This document shows positions 14,005 through 20,249 of a DNA stretch of 20,249 nucleotides, piece after piece. Within the stretch, counting starts at the first letter, position 1, and each line of letters begins with the position of its first letter. Below the pieces are notes generated by a model, which did no database searches, had not been told where the DNA came from, and was given only the letters and a program-made list of their open reading frames with translations. Position numbers and translations under genes: made by a program. This DNA is from Bacillota bacterium. Its GTDB lineage: Bacteria > Bacillota > Negativicutes > Sporomusales > UBA7701. The stretch is from positions 1 to 20,249 of the forward strand of contig JAEZLU010000024.1 of the NCBI GenBank assembly GCA_023415075.1. The letters run 5' to 3'.

Positions 14005-14871
14005 TCAATATGGCGATTTCGGCATCCCCAGCCGGAACTTTCCGCGGGTCTCCACCCCGCCTACCCCTTCGACGCCGGTTATCGAAGCCGTGATGGCGTC
14101 GCTTACGTCCACCGTGCGGCCGATAGGCGTAAACGCCACCTTTTCGGCGATAAACACCGGATCATACGCATGGATGAATATCCGGTTGGGCGAGGAAGCA
14201 AAATTGGCCCCGGCCGCCAGGATGGCCTCGAAATACGACTGGCAGGCGCCGGCGAAAATCACCAGATCGTCGCGGCCCGGCTGATACTCGCGGGCGATCT
14301 GACTCGACCGCACGAAATACTTCGAAGTCCGGTAATTGTTGATATCCCGGAAGCCCTTGCGGCCGCCGCCGATCAGCGCGTCGTGGCCGGTCACCACCAG
14401 GATATCCGGGCGGTGCTCCTTCAGGAGCGCCAGCACGTTATCCGGCTGCTTATCCTCTTCGATGTGACGCCCCACCGCTTCGATATTCAGCTGGCTGTAT
14501 GTCTTCAGGCACATCTTCAAATAGTCCTCGTCGCCGTCGATATGCAGCACCCGCCCGGGGATATCGAACGACGAGTACTTCTTAGCCGGCTCCCCCCGGC
14601 TCAGCCCCAGCTCCTCACCCCGGCGCAGCATCACCCGCCGCAACGATTCATTCTGCATAGTTTCGTTGCGGATAATCTCCTGCTTCAAATGCTCGGCGTC
14701 GACCCGCTCCAGGTCTTCCACTGGCGCGTCCGCCAGCAGGCGCAGGTGAAGACCCTTCAGCGTATACTGCTGCCGGCCGTCGTCGTTCAGGCTCAGACCG
14801 GTCACCTTAAACACGATATCGCCGCCGTGCGACCGGCGGCTAACAAGGTCGCCTACCGCGATTACCGACAC
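14005..14871 (-). CDS. yabG: YabG, sporulation-specific cysteine protease
   Basis: A 288-residue protein matching YabG (about 290 in B. subtilis), a mother-cell protease that trims coat and cortex-associated proteins such as SpoIVA and SafA late in sporulation. The N-terminus VGDLVSRRSHGGDIVFKV is typical. VLHIDGDEDYLKMC (108-121), ILVVTGHDALIGGG (157-170, His163) and FAGACQSYFEAILAAGANFASSP (206-228, Cys210) follow. The His and Cys stand where a catalytic pair has been proposed for the family. GTG at 14871 is preferred because GGGGAGG is 7 nt before it; an in-frame ATG at 14877 almost touches that site. The open frame to 15012 has no ribosome site. A CATAGTATG element lies upstream. In B. 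subtilis yabG lies close to ispE; here they are 11 kb apart. Confidence 0.94.
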   Translation of the reverse strand: MSVIAVGDLVSRRSHGGDIVFKVTGLSLNDDGRQQYTLKGLHLRLLADAPVEDLERVDAEHLKQEIIRNETMQNESLRRVMLRRGEELGLSRGEPAKKYSSFDIPGRVLHIDGDEDYLKMCLKTYSQLNIEAVGRHIEEDKQPDNVLALLKEHRPDILVVTGHDALIGGGRKGFRDINNYRTSKYFVRSSQIAREYQPGRDDLVIFAGACQSYFEAILAAGANFASSPNRIFIHAYDPVFIAEKVAFTPIGRTVDVSDAITASITGVEGVGGVETRGKFRLGMPKSPY

Positions 14872-14893
14872 GATCATCCCTCCCCGATCAATA

Positions 14894-14902
14894 CATACTA
14901 TG
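14894..14902 (-). promoter_or_regulatory. -10-like element CATAGTATG before yabG
   Basis: The minus strand reads CATAGTATG about 23 bp before the GTG start. GTGGCAA lies 15 bp upstream (14924-14918). The divergent glycosyltransferase gene has the same GTGGCAA 14 bp before its CATATACTG. B. subtilis yabG is transcribed by sigma K, whose -10 is CATANNNTA. Confidence 0.5.
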
Positions 14903-14994
14903 TGGCTGGCGGTATGTTTGCCACCGGCGCCGGCCGACCGGTCCGGCGGCCGATATTTTCCCGCCGCGGACAAGTGGCAATACCCCCCCCTGGT

Positions 14995-15003
14995 CATATA
15001 CTG
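14995..15003 (+). promoter_or_regulatory. -10-like element CATATACTG before the glycosyltransferase
   Basis: CATATACTG lies 43 bp before the TTG start at 15046. GTGGCAA (14974-14980) stands 14 bp upstream as a possible -35. The arrangement mirrors that of divergent yabG. Confidence 0.5.
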
Positions 15004-15045
15004 TATTAGCACTCAGCCGCATTAGTCCCACCGAGGTGATGGCGC

Positions 15046-15840
15046 TTGATCAGCGTGGTTGTCCCCGCACGAAACGAAGCAGGCCGCATCGCCACCGTTC
15101 TCCAGAATCTGGGCACCCTGCCCATCGACCACATCATCGTAGTCGCCAACGGGTCCAAAGACACAACCATGCGCGAAGTTTTGAACCTCCGGCTCCCCAA
15201 GCTCCAGATACTGTACTTCCACGACTGCCTGGGCATCGACATACCCCGGGCGGTCGGCGCAAAAGTGGCCCTATCCCTCGGCAGCGACGTCGTCGCCTTC
15301 GTCGACGGCGACATGGTAGGCACCTTCAACGAAAACCTGATGGAACTGGTGGACGGGGTCGTCCTCAAACACCTCGACATTGCCCTCACCAACTGCTATC
15401 CGGCCCCGCCCCGCCACATCGAGAGGCACAACCCCACCTTCCAGTGGCGCCTCAACCTCAACAAAGAACTCGGCCTGGAAAAGAAAATCGGTCTGGCCAC
15501 CACCGCTCACGGACCGCACGCCGTCTCCCGCCGCCTGCTCGAGGCCATACCCCTGCGGGAAATAGCCGTTCCGCCCGTTGTCATGGCCCTGGCCAGACAG
15601 GCCAAGCTCAAAATCGACGTGGCCACCATCATACCCCACTATCGCCTGGGTTCCTCCATCAAGAATCATATCCACACCTCGAAAATTATCGACACCATCG
15701 TCGGCGACTGCCTCGAAGCCATCGCTGCCTTCCACGGCCAGCCCCGCACCCGTCAATGGCAGAACAACACCTATACCGGCTACCACAGTGAACGGCGGTT
15801 CGACCTGCTTGACCTTTTCATCGGCGATACCCCCCGCTAA
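15046..15840 (+). CDS. Family 2 glycosyltransferase
   Basis: A 264-residue soluble GT-A-fold enzyme. MISVVVPARNEAGRIATVL opens the nucleotide-sugar-binding fold, VVANGSKDTT (32-41) follows, and FVDGDM (85-90) supplies the metal-binding DxD. No membrane segment is present. The donor sugar and acceptor cannot be read from sequence. TTG at 15046 is accepted as start because GAGGTGAT lies 5-7 nt before it and the family N-terminus begins exactly there. It is divergent from yabG, sharing a 174-bp promoter region, and ends in its own terminator. A role in glycosylating the spore surface would fit the promoter pairing but is inference. Confidence 0.88.
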   Translation: MISVVVPARNEAGRIATVLQNLGTLPIDHIIVVANGSKDTTMREVLNLRLPKLQILYFHDCLGIDIPRAVGAKVALSLGSDVVAFVDGDMVGTFNENLMELVDGVVLKHLDIALTNCYPAPPRHIERHNPTFQWRLNLNKELGLEKKIGLATTAHGPHAVSRRLLEAIPLREIAVPPVVMALARQAKLKIDVATIIPHYRLGSSIKNHIHTSKIIDTIVGDCLEAIAAFHGQPRTRQWQNNTYTGYHSERRFDLLDLFIGDTPR

Positions 15841-15881
15841 ACCGGCCGCGCAGCCCTAAGCCGACCGAACGACAAAGCAAG

Positions 15882-15920
15882 AAAAAACGTGTGCCCGCCG
15901 TGGGCCACGTTTTTTATTTG
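15882..15920 (+). terminator. Terminator after the glycosyltransferase
   Basis: AAAAAACGTG-TGCCC pairs with GGGCC-ACGTTTTTT around GCCGT, ending in a run of T's. It separates the glycosyltransferase from the ThDP enzyme gene. Confidence 0.88.
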
Positions 15921-16001
15921 CCGGTGCCGGGGCAGGAAATCGGTGCCAACGCGCCGAAAACAGGTAACCGTTCCCGATGTACCATAGCAAAGGAGAAAAC
16001 C

Positions 16002-17615
16002 ATGGCACCACTAGCCGAACAACTGATCAAGTCACTCCGCGAGATGGGCGTCAGGCACGTATTCGGCATCCCCGGCGGTCCGTCGATTCCCTATATGGAA
16101 GCGATGCGCAAAAGCGGCGTCGAATTCGTATTAGTATCGAACGAACAAAGCGCCGGCATGATGGCCGACGTATGCGGACGCCTGACCGGCATACCCGGCG
16201 TCTGCCACGCCACCTTCGGTCCGGGAGCCACCAACCTGGCGACCGGAGTCGGCGGCGCTCTCCTGGACCGGTCACCCCTGATCGCCTTCACGACCGAAGT
16301 CAAAGACGCCGACGTCGGCCGTAAAGTCCAGATGAATATCGACCACCAGGCCCTTTTCCGGCCGCTCACCAAATGGACCGCCAGAATGTCGCCGGCCAAC
16401 TTCCGGGAAACCCTCGCCAAGGCGGTCGCCGTCGCCACCGCCGAGGCGCCGGGCCCTGTTCATATCGGCCTGCCGTCCGACATCGACGGAGCGGCCATCG
16501 GTGACGACAGCCTTGTCACCGCCTGCCAGCCTAAGGCCGCACCCCTGCCGGACACCGCACACCTGTCCGCAGCCCTCGAACTCATCAAAAAAGCCCGCCG
16601 GCCCCTGCTGGCCATCGGCCTGTCGGCCGCCCGCCTCGGCCTGGTACAGGCCGTGCGTCAATTCGCCGGCAAAAGCAACATCCCGGTGGTACTGACACCA
16701 ATGGCCAAAGGGCTTATCCCCGGCGACCATCCCTGCTACGCCGGCGTCTTCTTTCACGCCAACAGCGACCTCGTCGCCAACATATACCGCAGCGCCGACC
16801 TGGTCATCGGCCTCGGCTACGATCCGATCGAGTTCAACTACGAATCCTGGATGCCGGCGGTGCCGCTTGTCCATATCGACAGCGAACCGGCCGACATCAC
16901 CGCCGATTACAAAGTAGCCTGCGAAGTTACCGGCGACCTGGCGGCCTCCCTGGCCTACCTGAACGCGCGGACGCTGCCGGCATACGCGTGGGACCTGCAG
17001 GAGCTGAAGGCCCACCGGGAAAATCTTTTCCGCTCGCTTACCCCGGCGGCCGATACCTTCACCCCCTCCGAACTGTTTGCCGTCCTGCGGCGTCACTTGC
17101 CGCCGGAAGGGCTGATCACCGGCGACGTCGGCGCTCACTTACACCTGCTTGGCCAGCTCTGGCCGGTCGATGAGCCCAACCGCTTCATCATGACCAACGG
17201 CTGGTCGACGATGGGCTTCGGCATTCCCGCCGCCATCGGCGCCAAACTTTGCCGGCCGGCCAGCCCGGTCGCCTGCATCACCGGCGACGGCGGCTTCCTT
17301 ATGAACTGCGGCGAACTGATGACGGCCCGCCGGCTGGGAATAAACGTCGTCGTCATCGTCCTGAGCGACCGCAACCTCAGCCTCATCGAAGTCAAGCAAA
17401 ACTGGCGCCAGGTGCCCCAGTACGGTACCGACCTCTACCAGGGCGACTATTTCGCCGCCGACAAGTTCCTGGGGGCGCCTATCTTTAAAGTCCACGACGC
17501 CGGCGAAATGGCGGCCGCCCTGCCCAAAGCCTTTTCCGTGGCCGGGCCAGCAATAATCGAGGCAGTCGTCGACGGCTCGGTTTACAACAACCTTGTCACA
17601 AGGAGCTACAAATAA
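16002..17615 (+). CDS. Acetolactate synthase-like ThDP-dependent enzyme (AlsS type)
   Basis: A 537-residue three-domain ThDP enzyme. VLVSNEQSAGMMAD holds the cofactor-activating Glu48. FGPGATNLATGVGGALLDRSPL and DHQALFRPLTKW follow acetolactate synthases, and the ThDP-metal motif starts at GDGG (428-431) and runs to SDRN. The middle domain has GLGYDPIEFNYESW, like the FAD-free catabolic enzyme AlsS rather than biosynthetic IlvB. The expected reaction is pyruvate + pyruvate to acetolactate + CO2, but related decarboxylases look similar. No ilvN regulatory subunit or alsD decarboxylase is adjacent. AAAGGAG precedes ATG 16002; the frame upstream to 15891 crosses the terminator and is not coding. 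The stop abuts the next gene's ATG with no gap, so it is coupled to a homoserine dehydrogenase, an unusual pairing. Confidence 0.85.
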   Translation: MAPLAEQLIKSLREMGVRHVFGIPGGPSIPYMEAMRKSGVEFVLVSNEQSAGMMADVCGRLTGIPGVCHATFGPGATNLATGVGGALLDRSPLIAFTTEVKDADVGRKVQMNIDHQALFRPLTKWTARMSPANFRETLAKAVAVATAEAPGPVHIGLPSDIDGAAIGDDSLVTACQPKAAPLPDTAHLSAALELIKKARRPLLAIGLSAARLGLVQAVRQFAGKSNIPVVLTPMAKGLIPGDHPCYAGVFFHANSDLVANIYRSADLVIGLGYDPIEFNYESWMPAVPLVHIDSEPADITADYKVACEVTGDLAASLAYLNARTLPAYAWDLQELKAHRENLFRSLTPAADTFTPSELFAVLRRHLPPEGLITGDVGAHLHLLGQLWPVDEPNRFIMTNGWSTMGFGIPAAIGAKLCRPASPVACITGDGGFLMNCGELMTARRLGINVVVIVLSDRNLSLIEVKQNWRQVPQYGTDLYQGDYFAADKFLGAPIFKVHDAGEMAAALPKAFSVAGPAIIEAVVDGSVYNNLVTRSYK

Positions 17616-18656
17616 ATGAAAACCAAAAAACTCATCGTCTGCGGCGCCGGAAACGTCGGCCGGTCCTTTCTGCGGCTGGTCGCCGACAGAGCCGCCGCCA
17701 TCCGCGCCAAACACGGCCTCAATATCGAAGTGGGCTGCGTAGTCGACGTCGGCGGCGCGGCCCATGCCGGCGACGGCGGCCTGCCCCTGCCTGCTTTTCT
17801 CGACTTCCTGACGGCCGGCGGCCGGCCGGAGGACTTTCCCGGTTACGGACAGAAAGGTCTTACCGGCGTAGCCGCCATCGAAAACTATTCCTTCGATGCC
17901 CTTGTGGAAACGACCCCCACCAACCTGAAAACCGGCGAACCGGCCTACAGCTTTGTCACCGCCGCCATCGCCAAAGGCATGGACGTCGTATCCGCCAACA
18001 AAGGGCCCTTCGTGCTTCATTTCGCCGAATTAAACAAGCTGGCCGCCGCCAGCAGGAGCCGCCTGTTTATCAGTGCTGCTACCGGCGCCGCCCTGCCCAC
18101 CCTCGACATCGGCAAATTCAGCACCGTCGGCGCCGACATAACCGCCATCGAAGGCATCCTCAACGGCACCACCAACTTCATCCTCACTAAAATGTATTTC
18201 GAAAAAACCTCGTACGCCGACGCTCTGAAAGAGGCGCAGGCGATGGGCATCGCCGAAACCGACCCCACCCTCGACGTCGAAGGCTATGACACCAGAAACA
18301 AAATAATCCTGGTTGCCAACACCCTCTTCAAGACAAGCTTCGGCATCGACGACGTGCCGGTGACCGGCATCACCAAGATAACTTATGATGACATCGACCG
18401 CGCGGCCAAAAACGGCACTGTCCTCAAGCTTGTCGCCACTGCCGAACTGGCCGGCGGGAAAGTCACCCTGTCGGTAGGCCCGAAAGCCCTCGACAAAAAT
18501 CACCCCCTTGCCACCATAAACTATTCGGAAAAAGGCATCACCTACACCACCGATACCATGGGCCAGATAACCGTGCTTGGCGGCAAAAGCTCGCCGGTCG
18601 GCGCTGCCGCCGCCTTGCTCAAAGACGTCATCCACACTCACATATTTTCCGTCTGA
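17616..18656 (+). CDS. hom: Homoserine dehydrogenase, short form without ACT domain
   Basis: A 346-residue NAD(P)-dependent enzyme that reduces aspartate semialdehyde to homoserine for threonine and methionine. GAGNVG (10-15) is the dinucleotide-binding loop, ANK at 127-129 is conserved, GILNGTTNFILTKM (Asn183) marks the catalytic domain, and AETDPTLDVEGYDTRNK brings the substrate-binding acids and Lys229. The usual EASVGGGIP segment is changed to SAATGAALP, so it is a divergent subfamily. There is no C-terminal ACT domain, hence no built-in threonine feedback. ATG at 17616 follows directly on the TAA of the ThDP gene, with AAGGAG inside that gene's last codons. A strong terminator ends the pair. 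Confidence 0.88.
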   Translation: MKTKKLIVCGAGNVGRSFLRLVADRAAAIRAKHGLNIEVGCVVDVGGAAHAGDGGLPLPAFLDFLTAGGRPEDFPGYGQKGLTGVAAIENYSFDALVETTPTNLKTGEPAYSFVTAAIAKGMDVVSANKGPFVLHFAELNKLAAASRSRLFISAATGAALPTLDIGKFSTVGADITAIEGILNGTTNFILTKMYFEKTSYADALKEAQAMGIAETDPTLDVEGYDTRNKIILVANTLFKTSFGIDDVPVTGITKITYDDIDRAAKNGTVLKLVATAELAGGKVTLSVGPKALDKNHPLATINYSEKGITYTTDTMGQITVLGGKSSPVGAAAALLKDVIHTHIFSV

Positions 18657-18668
18657 ACACACTGCTCT

Positions 18669-18702
18669 AAGGCTCGCGTCCTCAAGGACGCGAGCCTTTT
18701 TT
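18669..18702 (+). terminator. Terminator after the ThDP enzyme-homoserine dehydrogenase pair
   Basis: AAGGCTCGCGTCC pairs perfectly with GGACGCGAGCCTT (13 bp, TCAA loop), followed by TTTTTT. It lies 13 nt past the stop. Confidence 0.95.
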
Positions 18703-18816
18703 CATAACCTGCCGTACCGTTGCCTGTCATTTACTCGGCTAACCGCAACGCTGCCGGCGCAGAATATATGGTAGAGACCAAAATACACGGCCAAACGGCA
18801 TCAAGGAGGGTTGTCT

Positions 18817-20249
18817 ATGTGCGGAATCGCCGGCTGGCTGGACTGGCAACGCGATCTCAGCGACCAGGGCCCGGCCGTCAGCGCCATGATCGACACCATA
18901 CGCCACCGCGGCCCCGACGCCGAGGGCCTGTGGCTGTCGCCACGGGCGGCGCTCGGCCACCGGCGCCTCATCGTCATCGACCCGGCCGGCGGCGTTCAGC
19001 CGATGGTCTGCCGGCAGGGCGGCCACGACTACGTCCTCACCTACAACGGTGAAATCTACAACTTCCGCGAGCTGCGGCGGGAGCTCATCGCCCGCGGTCA
19101 CAAGTTCACCTCCCACTCCGACACCGAAGTTCTCCTGCGTTCCTACCTGGAGTGGCAGAACGACTGCGTCAGCCACCTTAACGGCATCTTCGCCTTCGGT
19201 CTGTGGGACGGCCACAAAGAGCAGCTGCTGCTGGCCCGTGATCACTTGGGAGTCAAGCCCCTCTTCTACGCCGAGCGCGGCAGCGCCGTCCTCTTCGGCT
19301 CCGAACTCAAGGCCCTGCTGGCCCACCCGCTGATCGAGCCGGCCATCGACGCCAACGGCCTTGCCGAAGTCTTTAACTTCTTTCCGCTCCACATCCCCGG
19401 CAGCGGCCTCTTCCGGGACGTCGCCGAGGTCCGCCCCGGCCACCGCCTGGTCTTCGACCGCCACGGCCGCCGCGACACCTGCTACTGGTCGCTCACAAGC
19501 GCCCCCCATACCGACGACCTGGCCACCACCACCAAGCGGGTCCGCGGCCTCCTCCGCGACATCGTCGGCCGGCAGCTTGTCGCCGACGTCCCGGTAGTCA
19601 CCATGCTGTCCGGCGGCCTCGATTCCAGCGGCCTCACCGCCCTGGCGGCCGGTGAATTCGCCCGCGAAGGCCGCCGGCTCCACACCTACTCGGTCGACTT
19701 TGAGGAAAGCAGCCGCTATTTCGCCACCAGCGCCATCCACGACAGCCTCGACACCCCCTGGGTCCGCCGGGTGGCCGAATACACCGGCACCCGCCACCAC
19801 GACATAATCGTCGACACCGGCGCCCTTCTAGACAACCTGCTTGTCCCCATGCTTGCCCATGACCATCCGGCCTACGGCCAGATCGAAACCTCGATGTACC
19901 TGCTGTTCAAAGCCATGAAAAACGACGCCACCGTGGCCCTGTCCGGCGAATCGGCCGACGAAGTCTTCGGCGGTTATTCCTGGTTCGCCCACGAAGACCT
20001 TTTGGACATTAATACCTTCCCCTGGATAGCCTCCTTCGGCTGCCGGACCACGGTCGCCGAAGGCATCCTCGACTGGTTCTCGCCGGCCCTTCTCGAAGCA
20101 GTCCGCCCCCGCGAGTACCTTGCCGCCCGCTACCGGGAAGCGGTCGCCGAAATACCCCGCCTGAAAGGCGAAAGTCCCCTTGACGCCAAACGGCGGGAAG
20201 GCTTCTACCTCAACCTCAGCCGCTTCCTGCCGATCATGCTCGACCGCAA
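18817..20249 (+). CDS. asnB: Asparagine synthetase B, glutamine-hydrolysing (3' end cut)
   Basis: The first 477 residues of a class II asparagine synthetase (usually about 610-640), which makes asparagine from aspartate, ATP and glutamine. MCGIAGW exposes the glutaminase nucleophile Cys2 after Met removal. RHRGPDAEG, LGHRRLIVID and YNGEIYNFRELR complete the N-terminal domain (to about 190). The synthetase domain has the pyrophosphate loop SGGLDSS at 265-271 and ALSGESADEVFGGY further on. AAGGAGGG before ATG 18817 fixes the start. The upstream gap (18703-18816) shows no clear promoter. It stands apart from the preceding pair by a terminator. Related enzymes amidate peptides or natural products, but the conserved motifs favour plain AsnB. 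Confidence 0.93.
   Translation, partial: MCGIAGWLDWQRDLSDQGPAVSAMIDTIRHRGPDAEGLWLSPRAALGHRRLIVIDPAGGVQPMVCRQGGHDYVLTYNGEIYNFRELRRELIARGHKFTSHSDTEVLLRSYLEWQNDCVSHLNGIFAFGLWDGHKEQLLLARDHLGVKPLFYAERGSAVLFGSELKALLAHPLIEPAIDANGLAEVFNFFPLHIPGSGLFRDVAEVRPGHRLVFDRHGRRDTCYWSLTSAPHTDDLATTTKRVRGLLRDIVGRQLVADVPVVTMLSGGLDSSGLTALAAGEFAREGRRLHTYSVDFEESSRYFATSAIHDSLDTPWVRRVAEYTGTRHHDIIVDTGALLDNLLVPMLAHDHPAYGQIETSMYLLFKAMKNDATVALSGESADEVFGGYSWFAHEDLLDINTFPWIASFGCRTTVAEGILDWFSPALLEAVRPREYLAARYREAVAEIPRLKGESPLDAKRREGFYLNLSRFLPIMLDR

Noticed and set aside
16272..17138. Minus-strand frame opposite the ThDP enzyme; similar ones at 17139-18020 and 18739-19800
   Set aside because: Gly/Asp/Val-rich antisense products of GC-rich genes; no motifs or ribosome sites.
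18703..18816. Promoter or riboswitch before asnB
   Set aside because: TTGCCT and TATATG-like words are present but wrongly spaced, and no stable leader structure was seen.

Overview
The window reads as chromosome of a GC-rich, endospore-forming Firmicute, most plausibly a Sporomusaceae/Negativicutes-type or related clostridial anaerobe. The evidence is an ispE - GntR - nucleotidyltransferase - purR run, a YabG spore protease, two SPOCS/DUF3794 spore-envelope proteins and a cyanophycin operon. Shine-Dalgarno sites are strong, and most 3' ends carry a clear intrinsic terminator. Species assignment is inference.

Layout. Positions 1-3687 hold a minus-strand run: cheW-like, ispE, a FadR-type GntR regulator and a MobA-like nucleotidyltransferase, ending at a terminator. 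The purine repressor purR (cut by the left edge) follows, with its own promoter and a perfect PurBox. Positions 3783-7281 carry cphB-cphA (cyanophycinase and cyanophycin synthetase). At 7453-8082 a plus-strand L,D-transpeptidase is followed by a terminator. Positions 8276-11786 (minus) hold a HipA-like kinase, a membrane-anchored SDH/ClpP-fold serine peptidase and two tandem DUF3794 paralogues, one ending in an SH3b domain and one interrupted by a Glu/Cys/polyproline insert. A small Cys-rich plus-strand gene lies at 12016-12273. Positions 12293-12527 hold an unexplained, heavily base-paired 235-nt element. Positions 12571-14871 (minus) carry two YkwD-like CAP-domain exported proteins and yabG. 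From 15046 everything is on the plus strand: a GT2 glycosyltransferase, an AlsS-like ThDP enzyme coupled to a homoserine dehydrogenase, and asparagine synthetase B (cut by the right edge).

How it fits together. yabG, ispE and purR, which lie close together in Bacillus subtilis, are here on one strand in the same order. The yabG-ispE interval has been expanded with spore-envelope, cell-wall and nitrogen-storage genes. Several of these genes share a CATA-N3-TG -10-like element, suggesting control by a mother-cell sigma factor. The right-hand block handles aspartate-family and branched precursors (aspartate semialdehyde/homoserine, acetolactate, asparagine). Aspartate and arginine are also the building blocks of cyanophycin, so a nitrogen/amino-acid storage theme is possible but unproven.

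The most interesting unexplained object is the 235-nt structured element at 12293-12527: nested long helices, a four-way junction, an 18-nt inverted-repeat boundary and a possible 3-bp flanking duplication. It could be a novel structured RNA or a miniature mobile element.
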